Below are positions 26,590-33,318 of a DNA stretch of 33,318 nt, piece after piece. Every line of letters starts with the position of its first letter. The stretch's first letter is position 1. This stretch comes from Synechococcaceae cyanobacterium SM2_3_1 (GTDB lineage Bacteria > Cyanobacteriota > Cyanobacteriia > Thermostichales > Thermostichaceae). Both the position numbers and the translations under genes were made by a program. The notes below the pieces were generated by a model. The model saw only the letters and a list, made by a program, of their open reading frames with translations. It was not told the DNA's origin and made no database searches. The DNA is taken from assembly GCA_012030715.1 (NCBI GenBank), contig JAAUUJ010000029.1, forward strand, positions 1-33,318, read 5' to 3'.

Positions 26590-27732
26590 TTATCGGCTGA
26601 GGAAACAGTGGCAGTGGGGTTTTTCAATCAAAGTCTTAATCAATGAGTTGAGAGCAGTAGCAGCGAGCAGACCTCCCCCCAAAGACCCATTAATTGTCAG
26701 GTATGGGACATTGGATCGCCTTAGCAACCGCTTTGCGGCTGGAGCATGCGTAAAGCCAATCGGCAACCCAATGATTAAAGCAGGATGAATCTGGCCCTGC
26801 TCTATCGCAGCACAGAGTGCCATTAACACTGAGGGGGCAAAGCCGACCACCACAATCGATTGCGAGGGAATAGGCAGTGATTCATTGGGGTGGAGTTGCT
26901 GCCAGAAAGCCTGTTCTGCTTCCGCAACCGTAGAAACATGCGGATCTTCGATCAGGACCTGTACTGGGCATTCAAGGTGAGCTAATCGAGTCTGATCCAG
27001 GGCAGCAGCAATGGCGGGCACATCAGTGATGACTGGTCGACCCATGAGCAGGCTGAGGCGGGCCGCGCTGATGGCTCCATGTCCTAATTGCAGCATCGAG
27101 ACGATCGAGGCATCTCCACAGGCCATGACCAGATCACAAATAAGATCCTTTTCGATTTCAGATCGATCCGCCATGTCAGGAAGCAAGCGATCGAGCGACT
27201 CTGAATAGGCCTGTGGATGGGTGTGCACCTCAGCGTCAAGCTGCTGCCAGAGCTGATCCAGTTCTCCCAAATTTTCTTTGACTTCTACATCTAACCAACG
27301 CAGTTGAGCCAGGATATCTGCTTGCATCAGCTGGCAATCTTGATCCTGGACTAATAGACCCTCCAATGCATGAGCTGTCTGACGTAGACGGGCGATCTGC
27401 TGCATGATGGCGGTGTACTGTTGCTGCAGATAGTGAGTCAAGGTCTCTGGAGAGAGATGGGTTGGATCATGCTCCAGCAGTTGTTGAATATGTGAGAGCT
27501 GAAAGCCCTGCTCCTTGAGAGCGATAATTCTTTTGAGCCGACTAACATCTTCAGAGGTGTAGAGACGGTAGTTGCCCCGAGAACGCTTGGGTTGGGGCAT
27601 AAGCCCAATTTGGTGATAGTGGCGAACCATCCGCGGGGAAACACTTCCCCCCACAGCGTGGGTCAGATCTTTAATCGTGAGGTGCTGAGAAGTCAAGGAT
27701 AGGAACCGATTGCAGCAATCACAAAGTATCAA
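26590..27732 (-). CDS. coaR: CoaR-like MerR/precorrin-isomerase metal sensor
   Basis: A 380-residue fusion. Residues about 17-85 are a MerR helix-turn-helix (LTIKDLTHAVGGSVSPRMVRH, then GNYRLYTSEDVSRLKRI). A coiled-coil dimerisation helix follows, then a C-terminal CbiC/CobH precorrin-8X methylmutase domain (about 185-375). The catalytic His of true isomerases (IHxTGD) is replaced: here the segment reads LVMACGD (Met203), so the domain is probably a ligand sensor. The tail PHCHC carries the Cys-His-Cys motif known for cobalt sensing in Synechocystis CoaR. No ATG is near: TTG 27732 lies only a few bases from the predicted promoter, so TTG 27696 may be the true start. CoaR normally activates the coaT exporter; no such gene is visible here. 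Confidence 0.9.
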   Translation of the reverse strand: MILCDCCNRFLSLTSQHLTIKDLTHAVGGSVSPRMVRHYHQIGLMPQPKRSRGNYRLYTSEDVSRLKRIIALKEQGFQLSHIQQLLEHDPTHLSPETLTHYLQQQYTAIMQQIARLRQTAHALEGLLVQDQDCQLMQADILAQLRWLDVEVKENLGELDQLWQQLDAEVHTHPQAYSESLDRLLPDMADRSEIEKDLICDLVMACGDASIVSMLQLGHGAISAARLSLLMGRPVITDVPAIAAALDQTRLAHLECPVQVLIEDPHVSTVAEAEQAFWQQLHPNESLPIPSQSIVVVGFAPSVLMALCAAIEQGQIHPALIIGLPIGFTHAPAAKRLLRRSNVPYLTINGSLGGGLLAATALNSLIKTLIEKPHCHCFLSR

Positions 27733-27740
27733 TTAGACAG

Positions 27741-27770
27741 AATCTATATTAGATTTACAGCCCAAGTCAA
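27741..27770 (-). promoter_or_regulatory. promoter of coaR-like gene with dyad on the -10
   Basis: On the minus strand TTGACT (27770-27765), a 16-bp spacer and TATAGA (27748-27743) form a good sigma-70 promoter. A perfect inverted repeat AATCTA-3-TAGATT (27741-27755) covers the -10. This could be an operator for autoregulation, but no MerR-type 19-20-bp spacer is seen. Confidence 0.55.
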
Positions 27771-27921
27771 CACTCCTGGTGGGTTTGAGCCTTGTTCTAT
27801 CTCAAGCAATCATCCCCTCTATCAGCATCAACCGAGGAAAGAAACATTCACATCAAGGTCAATGTCGCTGGATTTCTGCCAGATTAACAAGGATGTCAAT
27901 GTTGATTCATTGTTTTTTTGG

Positions 27922-27950
27922 TTGATAAAATGTAGCGAGATGACTATTAT
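27922..27950 (+). promoter_or_regulatory. sigma-70 promoter for the metal ABC genes
   Basis: TTGATA (27922-27927), a 17-bp spacer and TATTAT (27945-27950) on the plus strand. The predicted start near 27957 leaves a leader of about 240 bases before the ABC ATPase gene. Confidence 0.5.
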
Positions 27951-28199
27951 TTGATTTCATTTATGGTAACGTAGCCTTCTATGCTTCTGACGGTGAGAAT
28001 GCCCTTAGAGTTTTTCCCAGTCTCATAAAGTACAACTTCTGGAGCCATAGCTTTTGGGAACTGGGGCTATCTGTAGTTCACTAGGTTGGCAAATGCTGTA
28101 TCGTCTTGAAATATGGATTTGGTAGAAGGTAAGTTGCGCAGATCCTAATTTCATTTTGGAAGAAAAGACATTAACATGCTGGAGGAACGATAGCGTTTC

Positions 28200-28919
28200 A
28201 TGCTGCAAATTGGGAATTTGTCTGTACATTATCGTGGTCTCTACGCGCTACAAAATCTCAGTTTTAGTGTCGAGCCTGGTCAACTCGTTGGGGTTATCGG
28301 GCCTAATGGAGCAGGCAAGAGTACCTTAATTAAAGCAATGTTGGGACTGATCCCTTGTAGTGATGGCACTGTTCATTTCAATGGATTTCCGATAGCGCAA
28401 CAGCTGCTTAAGGTGGCCTACGTACCCCAGCGGACGCAAGTGGACTGGGACTACCCCACGACAGTCTGGAATGTTGTCATGACTGCTCGCACCAGGCAAA
28501 CAGGTTTATTTCGCAAGCCTGATTCTCATTCACTGCAACTGGTCTGTCATGCCTTGGAACGAGTGGGTATCTGGAACCTGCGTGATCGTCAGATTGGCAA
28601 GCTGTCTGGTGGGCAACAGCAACGGGTCTTCATGGCTCGGGCATTAGCTCAGGCGGCAGATTTACTACTTTTTGATGAACCCTTTACGGGAGTGGATCGC
28701 CAAACTGAGGAGATCTTTTACCTCATCTTTAAGGAGTTACGGGATCAAGGTAAATCCCTGCTGGTTATTCATCACAATCTGGAGGCAGGAATGCAGCACT
28801 ATGACAAGCTGGTCTTACTCAACAAAACCTTGATCGCGATTGGAAATCCAACTTCTGTCTTATCTGATCGCAACGTTGTAGCAGCTTATGGGCATCGATT
28901 GGTCTTACTGTCTGCCTAG
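28200..28919 (+). CDS. metal ABC transporter ATPase
   Basis: A 239-residue ABC ATPase of the manganese/zinc/iron (ABC-3 partner) type. Walker A is GPNGAGKST (34-42), signature KLSGGQQQR (134-142), Walker B LLLFDEP (155-161), with a D-loop and H-loop in VIHHNLE. Segment AYVPQRTQVDWDYPTTVWNV is the Q-loop stretch with the D(W)D/Y(P) signature of zinc/manganese ATPases. ATG 28200 is preceded by GGAGG about 14 bases upstream, and a 240-base leader. The permease gene follows 38 bp later on the same strand. The metal (Mn, Zn or Fe) cannot be told from the ATPase. Confidence 0.93.
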   Translation: MLQIGNLSVHYRGLYALQNLSFSVEPGQLVGVIGPNGAGKSTLIKAMLGLIPCSDGTVHFNGFPIAQQLLKVAYVPQRTQVDWDYPTTVWNVVMTARTRQTGLFRKPDSHSLQLVCHALERVGIWNLRDRQIGKLSGGQQQRVFMARALAQAADLLLFDEPFTGVDRQTEEIFYLIFKELRDQGKSLLVIHHNLEAGMQHYDKLVLLNKTLIAIGNPTSVLSDRNVVAAYGHRLVLLSA

Positions 28920-28957
28920 CTCCCTGACAATCAATTTGCACCCTAAGGAAAAGAACC

Positions 28958-29788
28958 ATGCTGGATTGGCTGATCGAACCGTTGAAATTTGAGTTTATGC
29001 GCAATGCCCTGGGGATAGGAATCCTGCTCGGGATTCTCTGCGCCGTTGTGGGTAGCTACATGGTGGTACAGCAGATGGGCATGATGGCACACGCTGTCTC
29101 GCATTCTCTGATGGCAGGCTTGCCAGTAGCCTATGTCATGGGTGTTTCGCTCTCGATTGGAGCTTTATCAGGTGGACTGATTAGTGCTCTCTTTATGGTC
29201 TGGATTGAGTCACGCTCGAAAGTTAAGGCAGATTCCGCCCTGGCAATTATGCTGTCTTTCTTCCTGGCCATTGGGGTCACGCTGGTCAGAGTCTTACCTG
29301 GTGCCAATAGTATTGATCTCGTACATGTTCTTTTCGGAGATATTCTCGGTGTCACAGGATCTGATCTATGGATGATTTTGGGTGTTACTATCACCATGAT
29401 CATCTTGGCAAAGCTTTTCTATAAAGAATTACTTTTCTACACCTTTGACCCAATAGGTGCACAAGCCATGGGAATGCCAGTTCATTGGTACTACACTGCC
29501 TTGATCACAGCAATGACAGTTACCATTGTGATCAACCTGGAAGCTGTTGGGGCACTGATGGTGATTGCCATGTTAGTTGGTCCAGCTGTGGCTGCTTATT
29601 TGCTGGTGAAAGAGCTTTATTTGATGATGGTCCTTGGCTCGATCTTTGGAGCAGTATCTAGTGTTGCAGGCATGTATCTGAGCTATTACATGAATGTCCC
29701 CTCAGGGGCTGCAATTGTCATGTTTGCCTGTGGTTTTTTCCTACTAGCTTTTTCTTCAGCCCCTCCGACGGTGTTGTTATGGAGATGA
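28958..29788 (+). CDS. metal ABC transporter permease (ABC-3 family)
   Basis: A 276-residue integral membrane protein with about eight to nine hydrophobic helices, starting LDWLIEPLKFEFMRNALGIG as in ABC-3 permeases of zinc, manganese and iron. The conserved segments GSYMVVQQMGMMAHAVSHSL, DPIGAQAMGMPVHWYY and EAVGALMVIAMLVGPAVAAY match this family. AAGGA lies near the ATG. It would pair with the ATPase upstream and with the periplasmic binding protein on the opposite strand downstream. The binding protein is not in the same operon, an unusual layout. Confidence 0.93.
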   Translation: MLDWLIEPLKFEFMRNALGIGILLGILCAVVGSYMVVQQMGMMAHAVSHSLMAGLPVAYVMGVSLSIGALSGGLISALFMVWIESRSKVKADSALAIMLSFFLAIGVTLVRVLPGANSIDLVHVLFGDILGVTGSDLWMILGVTITMIILAKLFYKELLFYTFDPIGAQAMGMPVHWYYTALITAMTVTIVINLEAVGALMVIAMLVGPAVAAYLLVKELYLMMVLGSIFGAVSSVAGMYLSYYMNVPSGAAIVMFACGFFLLAFSSAPPTVLLWR

Positions 29789-29871
29789 TCGAGGGCATTA
29801 GGGGTCGATTCCGTCCAACTCAACCACTGCAACCTCACCCTGAGCATCCCCACCAATGATTGAGATGGAAT

Positions 29872-30841
29872 TTAATCAGGTAGGCTGCATTCACCACCCA
29901 ACCCATCGACGATGGCACAGGTATTGTATTTCAGCATCCCTTGATAGCTACCCTCATCAGTTCCTAAAGTTCCCAAGCCATCTGCAATCAGCACATTCTC
30001 AGAGATAGTAACTCCAGCCTCACGGGAGACCGTTCCCAGAACCTTGTCGTTTGCGGTCAGTTCGGCAAACAACGTTGGAACCTCAGCTTCTTGAATGGCA
30101 GCAACCAATTCTCTTACTGTGGATGCACTGGGGGGTCTCTTCTGTTGAGATCCCCAGCAGTGTCCCCTCAACAGTCAACCCATAGGCTTCGGCAAAGTAG
30201 TTCATGGCATCATGGGTGGTGACGAGTTTACGTTGATCAGCAGGAATCGTGTTGACCTGGTCCTGAATCCATTGATCTAATCCTTGTAGTTCTTCCACAT
30301 AGGTATCTTTATTGCTTGCGTAAAGATTGGCATTATCTGGATCAACTTCACTGAGTGTGGCTGCGATAATCTCAACCATTTTGATGCCATTTTCGACATC
30401 GTGCCAGACGTGTGGATCAGGCTCGGACACTCCGTGCTCTTCGACAAGAATTGGTTCTGGCACAGCTTCTTCGTGAAGAGCGATTTTTGGGGCTGGAGTA
30501 TTTGTTGCTTCTACCATATCAACAATAGAGGGTTCAAAATTTAATCCAGCATAAAAAACCAGATCTGCCTGCTCAACTGCACGGCGATCTGATGGGGTGG
30601 CCTGATAGGTGTGAGGATCCTGCTCATAAGCAACAAGACAGGTTAAGTCAACAGCACCATCAGCAATCTGCTGTGCGAGATCACAGGCTACACTGTAGGA
30701 TGCCACCACTTGGGGTTTCGCTTGTGCCTGCGAGCGTTCTGAAGAACCGATAATGAGTGCAGTGCCTAAAAGAATCCCTAGGGTAAGCCGGAAGTAACTA
30801 CTACTGGGTGAGTGAGAAAGATTAATTTTTTGCTCAGTCAT
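29872..30841 (-). pseudogene. TroA-like metal-binding lipoprotein/periplasmic protein (frameshifted)
   Basis: Two minus-strand frames give a 322-residue protein of the ABC metal-binding type. Signal peptide: LTLGILLGTALIIGSSERSQ, cleaved near AQA. Metal ligands visible: His77 (DPHTYQ), His144 (DPHVWHD), His210 (TTHDAMNYF) and a C-terminal Asp (IADGLGTLGT, then GSYQGML). This His3-Asp set is that of TroA, so Zn or Mn is likely. The break is at a run of six C (minus strand), plus positions about 30130-30135; five restore STEERPPSASTVRELV and 323 codons. The short acidic/histidine loop (EEHGVSEPDPH) is poor in His compared with ZnuA. Convergent with the permease, so expressed from its own promoter. 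Confidence 0.88.
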
Positions 30842-30879
30842 ACTTTTTTGTTCAACTTATTTGCATGAACATGCCTAAG

Positions 30880-30908
30880 AGTTTAGTCATCTTTTCTTTG
30901 GAAGTCAA
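30880..30908 (-). promoter_or_regulatory. promoter of the metal-binding protein gene
   Basis: On the minus strand TTGACT (30908-30903), a 17-bp spacer and TAAACT (30885-30880). A dyad GCATG-2-CATGC (30863-30874) lies at the expected start site and GTCTAA-8-TTAGAC (30918-30937) lies just upstream of the -35, both candidate operators for metal-responsive control. Confidence 0.5.
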
Positions 30909-31060
30909 GATTTATAGGTCTAAAATCTTTCTTAGACGTTGACATAAATGACAGCCTTATTGCAGTTTTTTCCCAAAGGTGCTAGAAGGGTACATGATAG
31001 AAGGATGTCTAAATTTGATAGCAAACATTGACGTGCTTGAGAATGTCTGCGAGCTTTTGA

Positions 31061-31207
31061 TTAGTAAATATCGGCCTGCTCTGACCCTCTTGAAATGCTT
31101 TGGGACAGTTTAGCTAGCATTTTCAGCGCATAGTGATACTGATCATTTAATCCCTGTCGTTGATAAAGATCCGCCAACTCCATAGTCGTTGCCTTTGATT
31201 CATACAT
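31061..31207 (-). CDS. small hypothetical ORF
   Basis: A 48-residue ORF from ATG 31207 (MYESKATTMELADLYQRQGL); a TTG at 31261 would give 66 residues. The sequence is helical and looks like one TPR-like hairpin (ELADLYQRQGLNDQYHYALK). It lies between two metal-related genes on the same strand, about 220 bp upstream of the metal-binding protein gene. I recognise no family and cannot exclude a chance ORF or a remnant. Confidence 0.3.
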   Translation of the reverse strand: MYESKATTMELADLYQRQGLNDQYHYALKMLAKLSQSISRGSEQADIY

Positions 31208-31327
31208 ACTCACGAAAAAAACGACTTGAACAGCAGATTCTAGTCTCAACTCAATCAGCAATAGAGCTAGCTAATCAACCTGTTGTCCAAGTCTGGCAAA
31301 AAAATATGTCGATCTAGGTTCCCTCGG

Positions 31328-32311
31328 CTATTTCTTGGGCACGATGCACTTTTGGAAACCTTCCTCAAACTCTTGCCGATTCAGATCCTTACCAATGACC
31401 ACAAACTGGCTTTGCTTGATCTCATCATCATTCCAGTTGCGATCCCGCCGCATAGAAGTCAGCATACGCACACTTTGGAACAAGATCCGCTCTTTAAATC
31501 CATAGGCGTAGAATAACCCTTTTGTCCGATAGAGCTCTTCACCTTTTTCCTGTGCCACACCGTTCATCCACATCATGAAACGGTTCATATCAACAGGCTG
31601 ATCAGTTGTCAAAGCAAAAGATCCAACTGCAGCATCATGCTCGTGTTCCAGATCCTCCAGAAAAGTGGGATCCACTTCTAGTTTTGCTTCCAACTCAAAA
31701 GCTCGAACTCCTATAATCTTGGAAAGATCCACTAGACTGTGCTGGGTGTGATAGATCTTAGCCAGAGGATTTAATGTACGAATCTTTTGCTCAACCCGCA
31801 GTAGATCTTCGGCTGTGACGAGATCTGTTTTATTGAGCAGGATAATATCAGCAAAAGCAACCTGCTCTTCTGCTTCATGACTATGCTCAAGATTACGCTC
31901 CAAATTGAGAGCATCTGCTACAGTCACAAAGGAATCCAGCTGGAATTTAGGGCGAATATTTTCTGACACAAAGAATGTGGATGCTACAGGAGCGGGATCA
32001 GCCAGTCCAGTGGTTTCAATCAAAACTGCATCCAGGCTACCTGCGCGTTCACTCAAGTTCGCGAGTGTCTTCACCAGATCGTCCCTGACAGTACAGCAGA
32101 GACAACCATTATTAAATTCCACCAGTTCTTCGTCTTGATTTGCTAAGACTAACTGACCGTCAATACCGATCTCTCCAAATTCGTTGACGATGACAGCAAC
32201 TTTACGACCCTGCTGTTCCTTCAGGATGTAATTGATCAGTGTCGTTTTCCCAGATCCGAGAAAACCCGTTACGACGATTACAGGAATCTTTTCGCTAATT
32301 GCAGTGGACAT
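31328..32311 (-). CDS. COG0523 (CobW/ZNG1-type) GTPase, metallochaperone
   Basis: A 327-residue G3E GTPase. Walker A GFLGSGKTT (16-24), the metal-binding GCLCC motif (69-73), ETTGLADP (99-106), and the guanine-specificity NKTD (160-163). The C-terminal CobW-C domain is present (ADQ-like FALTTDQPVDMNRFM, FVVIGKDLNRQEFEE). A His/Glu-rich loop (EDLEHEHDAA and EHSHEAEEQ) could bind metal. Family members insert cobalt or zinc. ATG 32311 has AGGAGG 5 bases before it, an unusually strong site. The neighbouring metal sensor and transporter fit a metal-homeostasis role; the metal is inferred. Confidence 0.92.
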   Translation of the reverse strand: MSTAISEKIPVIVVTGFLGSGKTTLINYILKEQQGRKVAVIVNEFGEIGIDGQLVLANQDEELVEFNNGCLCCTVRDDLVKTLANLSERAGSLDAVLIETTGLADPAPVASTFFVSENIRPKFQLDSFVTVADALNLERNLEHSHEAEEQVAFADIILLNKTDLVTAEDLLRVEQKIRTLNPLAKIYHTQHSLVDLSKIIGVRAFELEAKLEVDPTFLEDLEHEHDAAVGSFALTTDQPVDMNRFMMWMNGVAQEKGEELYRTKGLFYAYGFKERILFQSVRMLTSMRRDRNWNDDEIKQSQFVVIGKDLNRQEFEEGFQKCIVPKK

Positions 32312-32472
32312 CCTCGCCTCCTTTTTACTTCTGGCTCAGTGGTGCTGTATTGCTCAGCCTAATTGTGAAGAGTTGATTGCTAGTCGATGAAAAAGCTGGT
32401 TGTCACCAGGAGATCCTCCCAGGTCACAACCAGACTACAGCTTACTAACTCAGATGAGATGGACAAAACCCC

Positions 32473-33318
32473 CTATGGAGTTGCAACTACAGTGCGGGTC
32501 ATGGCCTGGATCCCTTCCTTGAGAATTTGCTTCCGGTTGGCAGGCACAGGTCCTTCACCACGGATTTGATCATAAGGAACGACCACCCAGCAGGCACAGC
32601 CCCAGAGACACTCACCAGCCATACCCTCAAACCGAATAGCAGGCTCAGACATCATCACACCCAGCTCCAGCAACCAGGAGTGGGTTAACAGTTTCTCGTT
32701 CCAGCTGAGGTTGTCATAATCATCACGGCTGTGGAAGTAGCTCATGTAGTCAGTCTTGGCGACCCCTGGCATGATGATGTCAATGTAGGCAGTCAGCCTG
32801 TCAAAGAACTCATCGTGAGAGAAGATGAGCGTGGAGTCATCCAGATCGCCCAGATACTCTTCCATCTTCTTCTTAAACTTGGCATCCAGCTTTTCATTCC
32901 AGATATCCCGAGGGGCATGAATGTAGCACTCGGCATAATCGGTTTCAAACCCTTCTTTGAGACCGAGGTAATCAGAGATGTGATCAATCCAGGAAGAGAT
33001 CACCTGGCGCCACTTACTCATCGGCTCACCAGGCAGTACCTGCACAGCCGGGTGAGTCAGTTTAGCAACGTCAAACATGGTCCAGCTACGGGACTTGGGG
33101 CTGATGTACTCGTGGGGCGCAGCCGTGATGCCGGAGGGGCGCAGCGCTTTGAACAGGGTGCAGCCATAATCATGCTGCACCAGACGCATGAAGGAATCTG
33201 CCACAAACTTGTGGGTTACCTGCAGACGAATGCGATCCCGCACCGCTGGTTCACCTGTCTCGGTGTAGCGGCTGAGGCGCTGCCAGGAGTGCTCAGAAGC
33301 AACCGTCAAGAAACCACC
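32473..33318 (-). CDS. unrecognised conserved-looking protein, 5' partial
   Basis: The frame is open to the right window edge; the TTG at 33309 is in frame but the sequence before it (GGF) reads on, so the N-terminus is outside. At least 281 residues are visible. The protein is soluble, rich in aromatic residues and Asp, with segments VTHKFVADSFMRLVQHDYGC, PRDIWNEKLDAKFKKKMEEY, LTHSWLLELGVMMSEPAIRF and a Cys pair (CLWGCACW). It ends VPANRKQILKEGIQAMTRTV. I do not recognise the family. It is not ChpXY (CO2-hydration protein), which I considered. It is the first gene right of the COG0523 gene on the same strand, with a 160-bp gap. Confidence 0.7.
   Translation of the reverse strand, partial: GGFLTVASEHSWQRLSRYTETGEPAVRDRIRLQVTHKFVADSFMRLVQHDYGCTLFKALRPSGITAAPHEYISPKSRSWTMFDVAKLTHPAVQVLPGEPMSKWRQVISSWIDHISDYLGLKEGFETDYAECYIHAPRDIWNEKLDAKFKKKMEEYLGDLDDSTLIFSHDEFFDRLTAYIDIIMPGVAKTDYMSYFHSRDDYDNLSWNEKLLTHSWLLELGVMMSEPAIRFEGMAGECLWGCACWVVVPYDQIRGEGPVPANRKQILKEGIQAMTRTVVATP

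Larger units (their letters stand above)
27733..28199. other. divergent intergenic region with long leader of the ABC operon
   Basis: No gene. It holds the coaR promoter, a weak hairpin CAATG/CATTG followed by seven T (27897-27919), a sigma-70 promoter at 27922-27950 and then about 240 bases of leader before the ABC ATPase start at 28200. The leader has short complementary segments (ATAGC/GCTAT near 28047-28071) but no riboswitch I can name. Confidence 0.5.

Noticed and set aside
27950-28199. yybP-ykoY manganese riboswitch in the ABC leader
   Set aside because: The TGAGAATGCCC segment is suggestive, but the 5' GGGGAGUAG-type block and the paired metal-binding loops are not found.
32473-33318. 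CO2-hydration protein ChpX/ChpY
   Set aside because: The visible segments do not resemble the ChpXY motifs I remember, and no NDH-1 subunit genes are in view.

Overview
The window looks like a stretch of cyanobacterial chromosome. It carries Ycf35, a CoaR-type MerR/precorrin-isomerase fusion, a DUF3854-type primase and small gene families common in cyanobacteria. It also has many GATC-centred palindromes, above all GGATCC. All assignments come from reading motifs by eye; no database search was run.

Layout. (1) 1-2487: small accessory genes, namely a GNAT-like protein cut by the window edge, a DUF433/DUF5615 toxin-antitoxin pair with a frameshifted antitoxin, a tiny antitoxin-like ORF, and a small putative DNA-binding protein overlapping an HNH nuclease. 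(2) 2846-8133: a 5.2-kb integrated element in the 3' half of tRNA-Phe(GAA), bounded by perfect 48-bp direct repeats. It holds a tyrosine integrase beside the intact tRNA, a conserved unknown gene, a DUF3854/D5-type primase-helicase broken by two frameshifts, a ribbon-helix-helix protein, and a decayed XRE regulator facing it across a 10-bp inverted repeat. The likely original tRNA terminator is stranded on the far side. (3) 8273-9754: a pentapeptide-repeat protein and Ycf35. (4) 9984-20905: a Ser/Thr kinase, an FHA-penicillin-binding protein fusion and a complete nine-gene alternative F-type ATPase (N-ATPase, order atpDCQRBEFAG), all on one strand with almost no gaps. (5) 20913-22811: a coiled-coil protein. 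(6) 23187-26566: a desaturase, a MetX-like alpha/beta hydrolase and a type III glutamine synthetase. (7) 26590-32311: metal homeostasis, with a CoaR-like sensor, an ABC ATPase and permease, a TroA-like metal-binding protein on the opposite strand, and a COG0523 GTPase. (8) 32473-end: an unrecognised protein cut by the window edge.

How it fits together. The N-ATPase is predicted to pump ions at the cost of ATP; its c subunit has the E/ES/T/Y pattern of Na+-binding rings. The kinase and the FHA-PBP directly upstream suggest a phospho-signalling and cell-wall module joined to it by position. The metal cluster pairs import (ABC), sensing (CoaR-like) and insertion or chaperoning (COG0523).

Caution. 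Single-base frame breaks occur in the antitoxin, primase (two), FHA-PBP, atpD (two), atpB, atpA (two) and the metal-binding protein, mostly in homopolymer runs; the XRE gene is broken too. In each of these except XRE, correcting the breaks gives a length divisible by three and a full-length family member. This looks more like sequencing or assembly error than decay, at least outside the mobile element. Raw reads must settle it.
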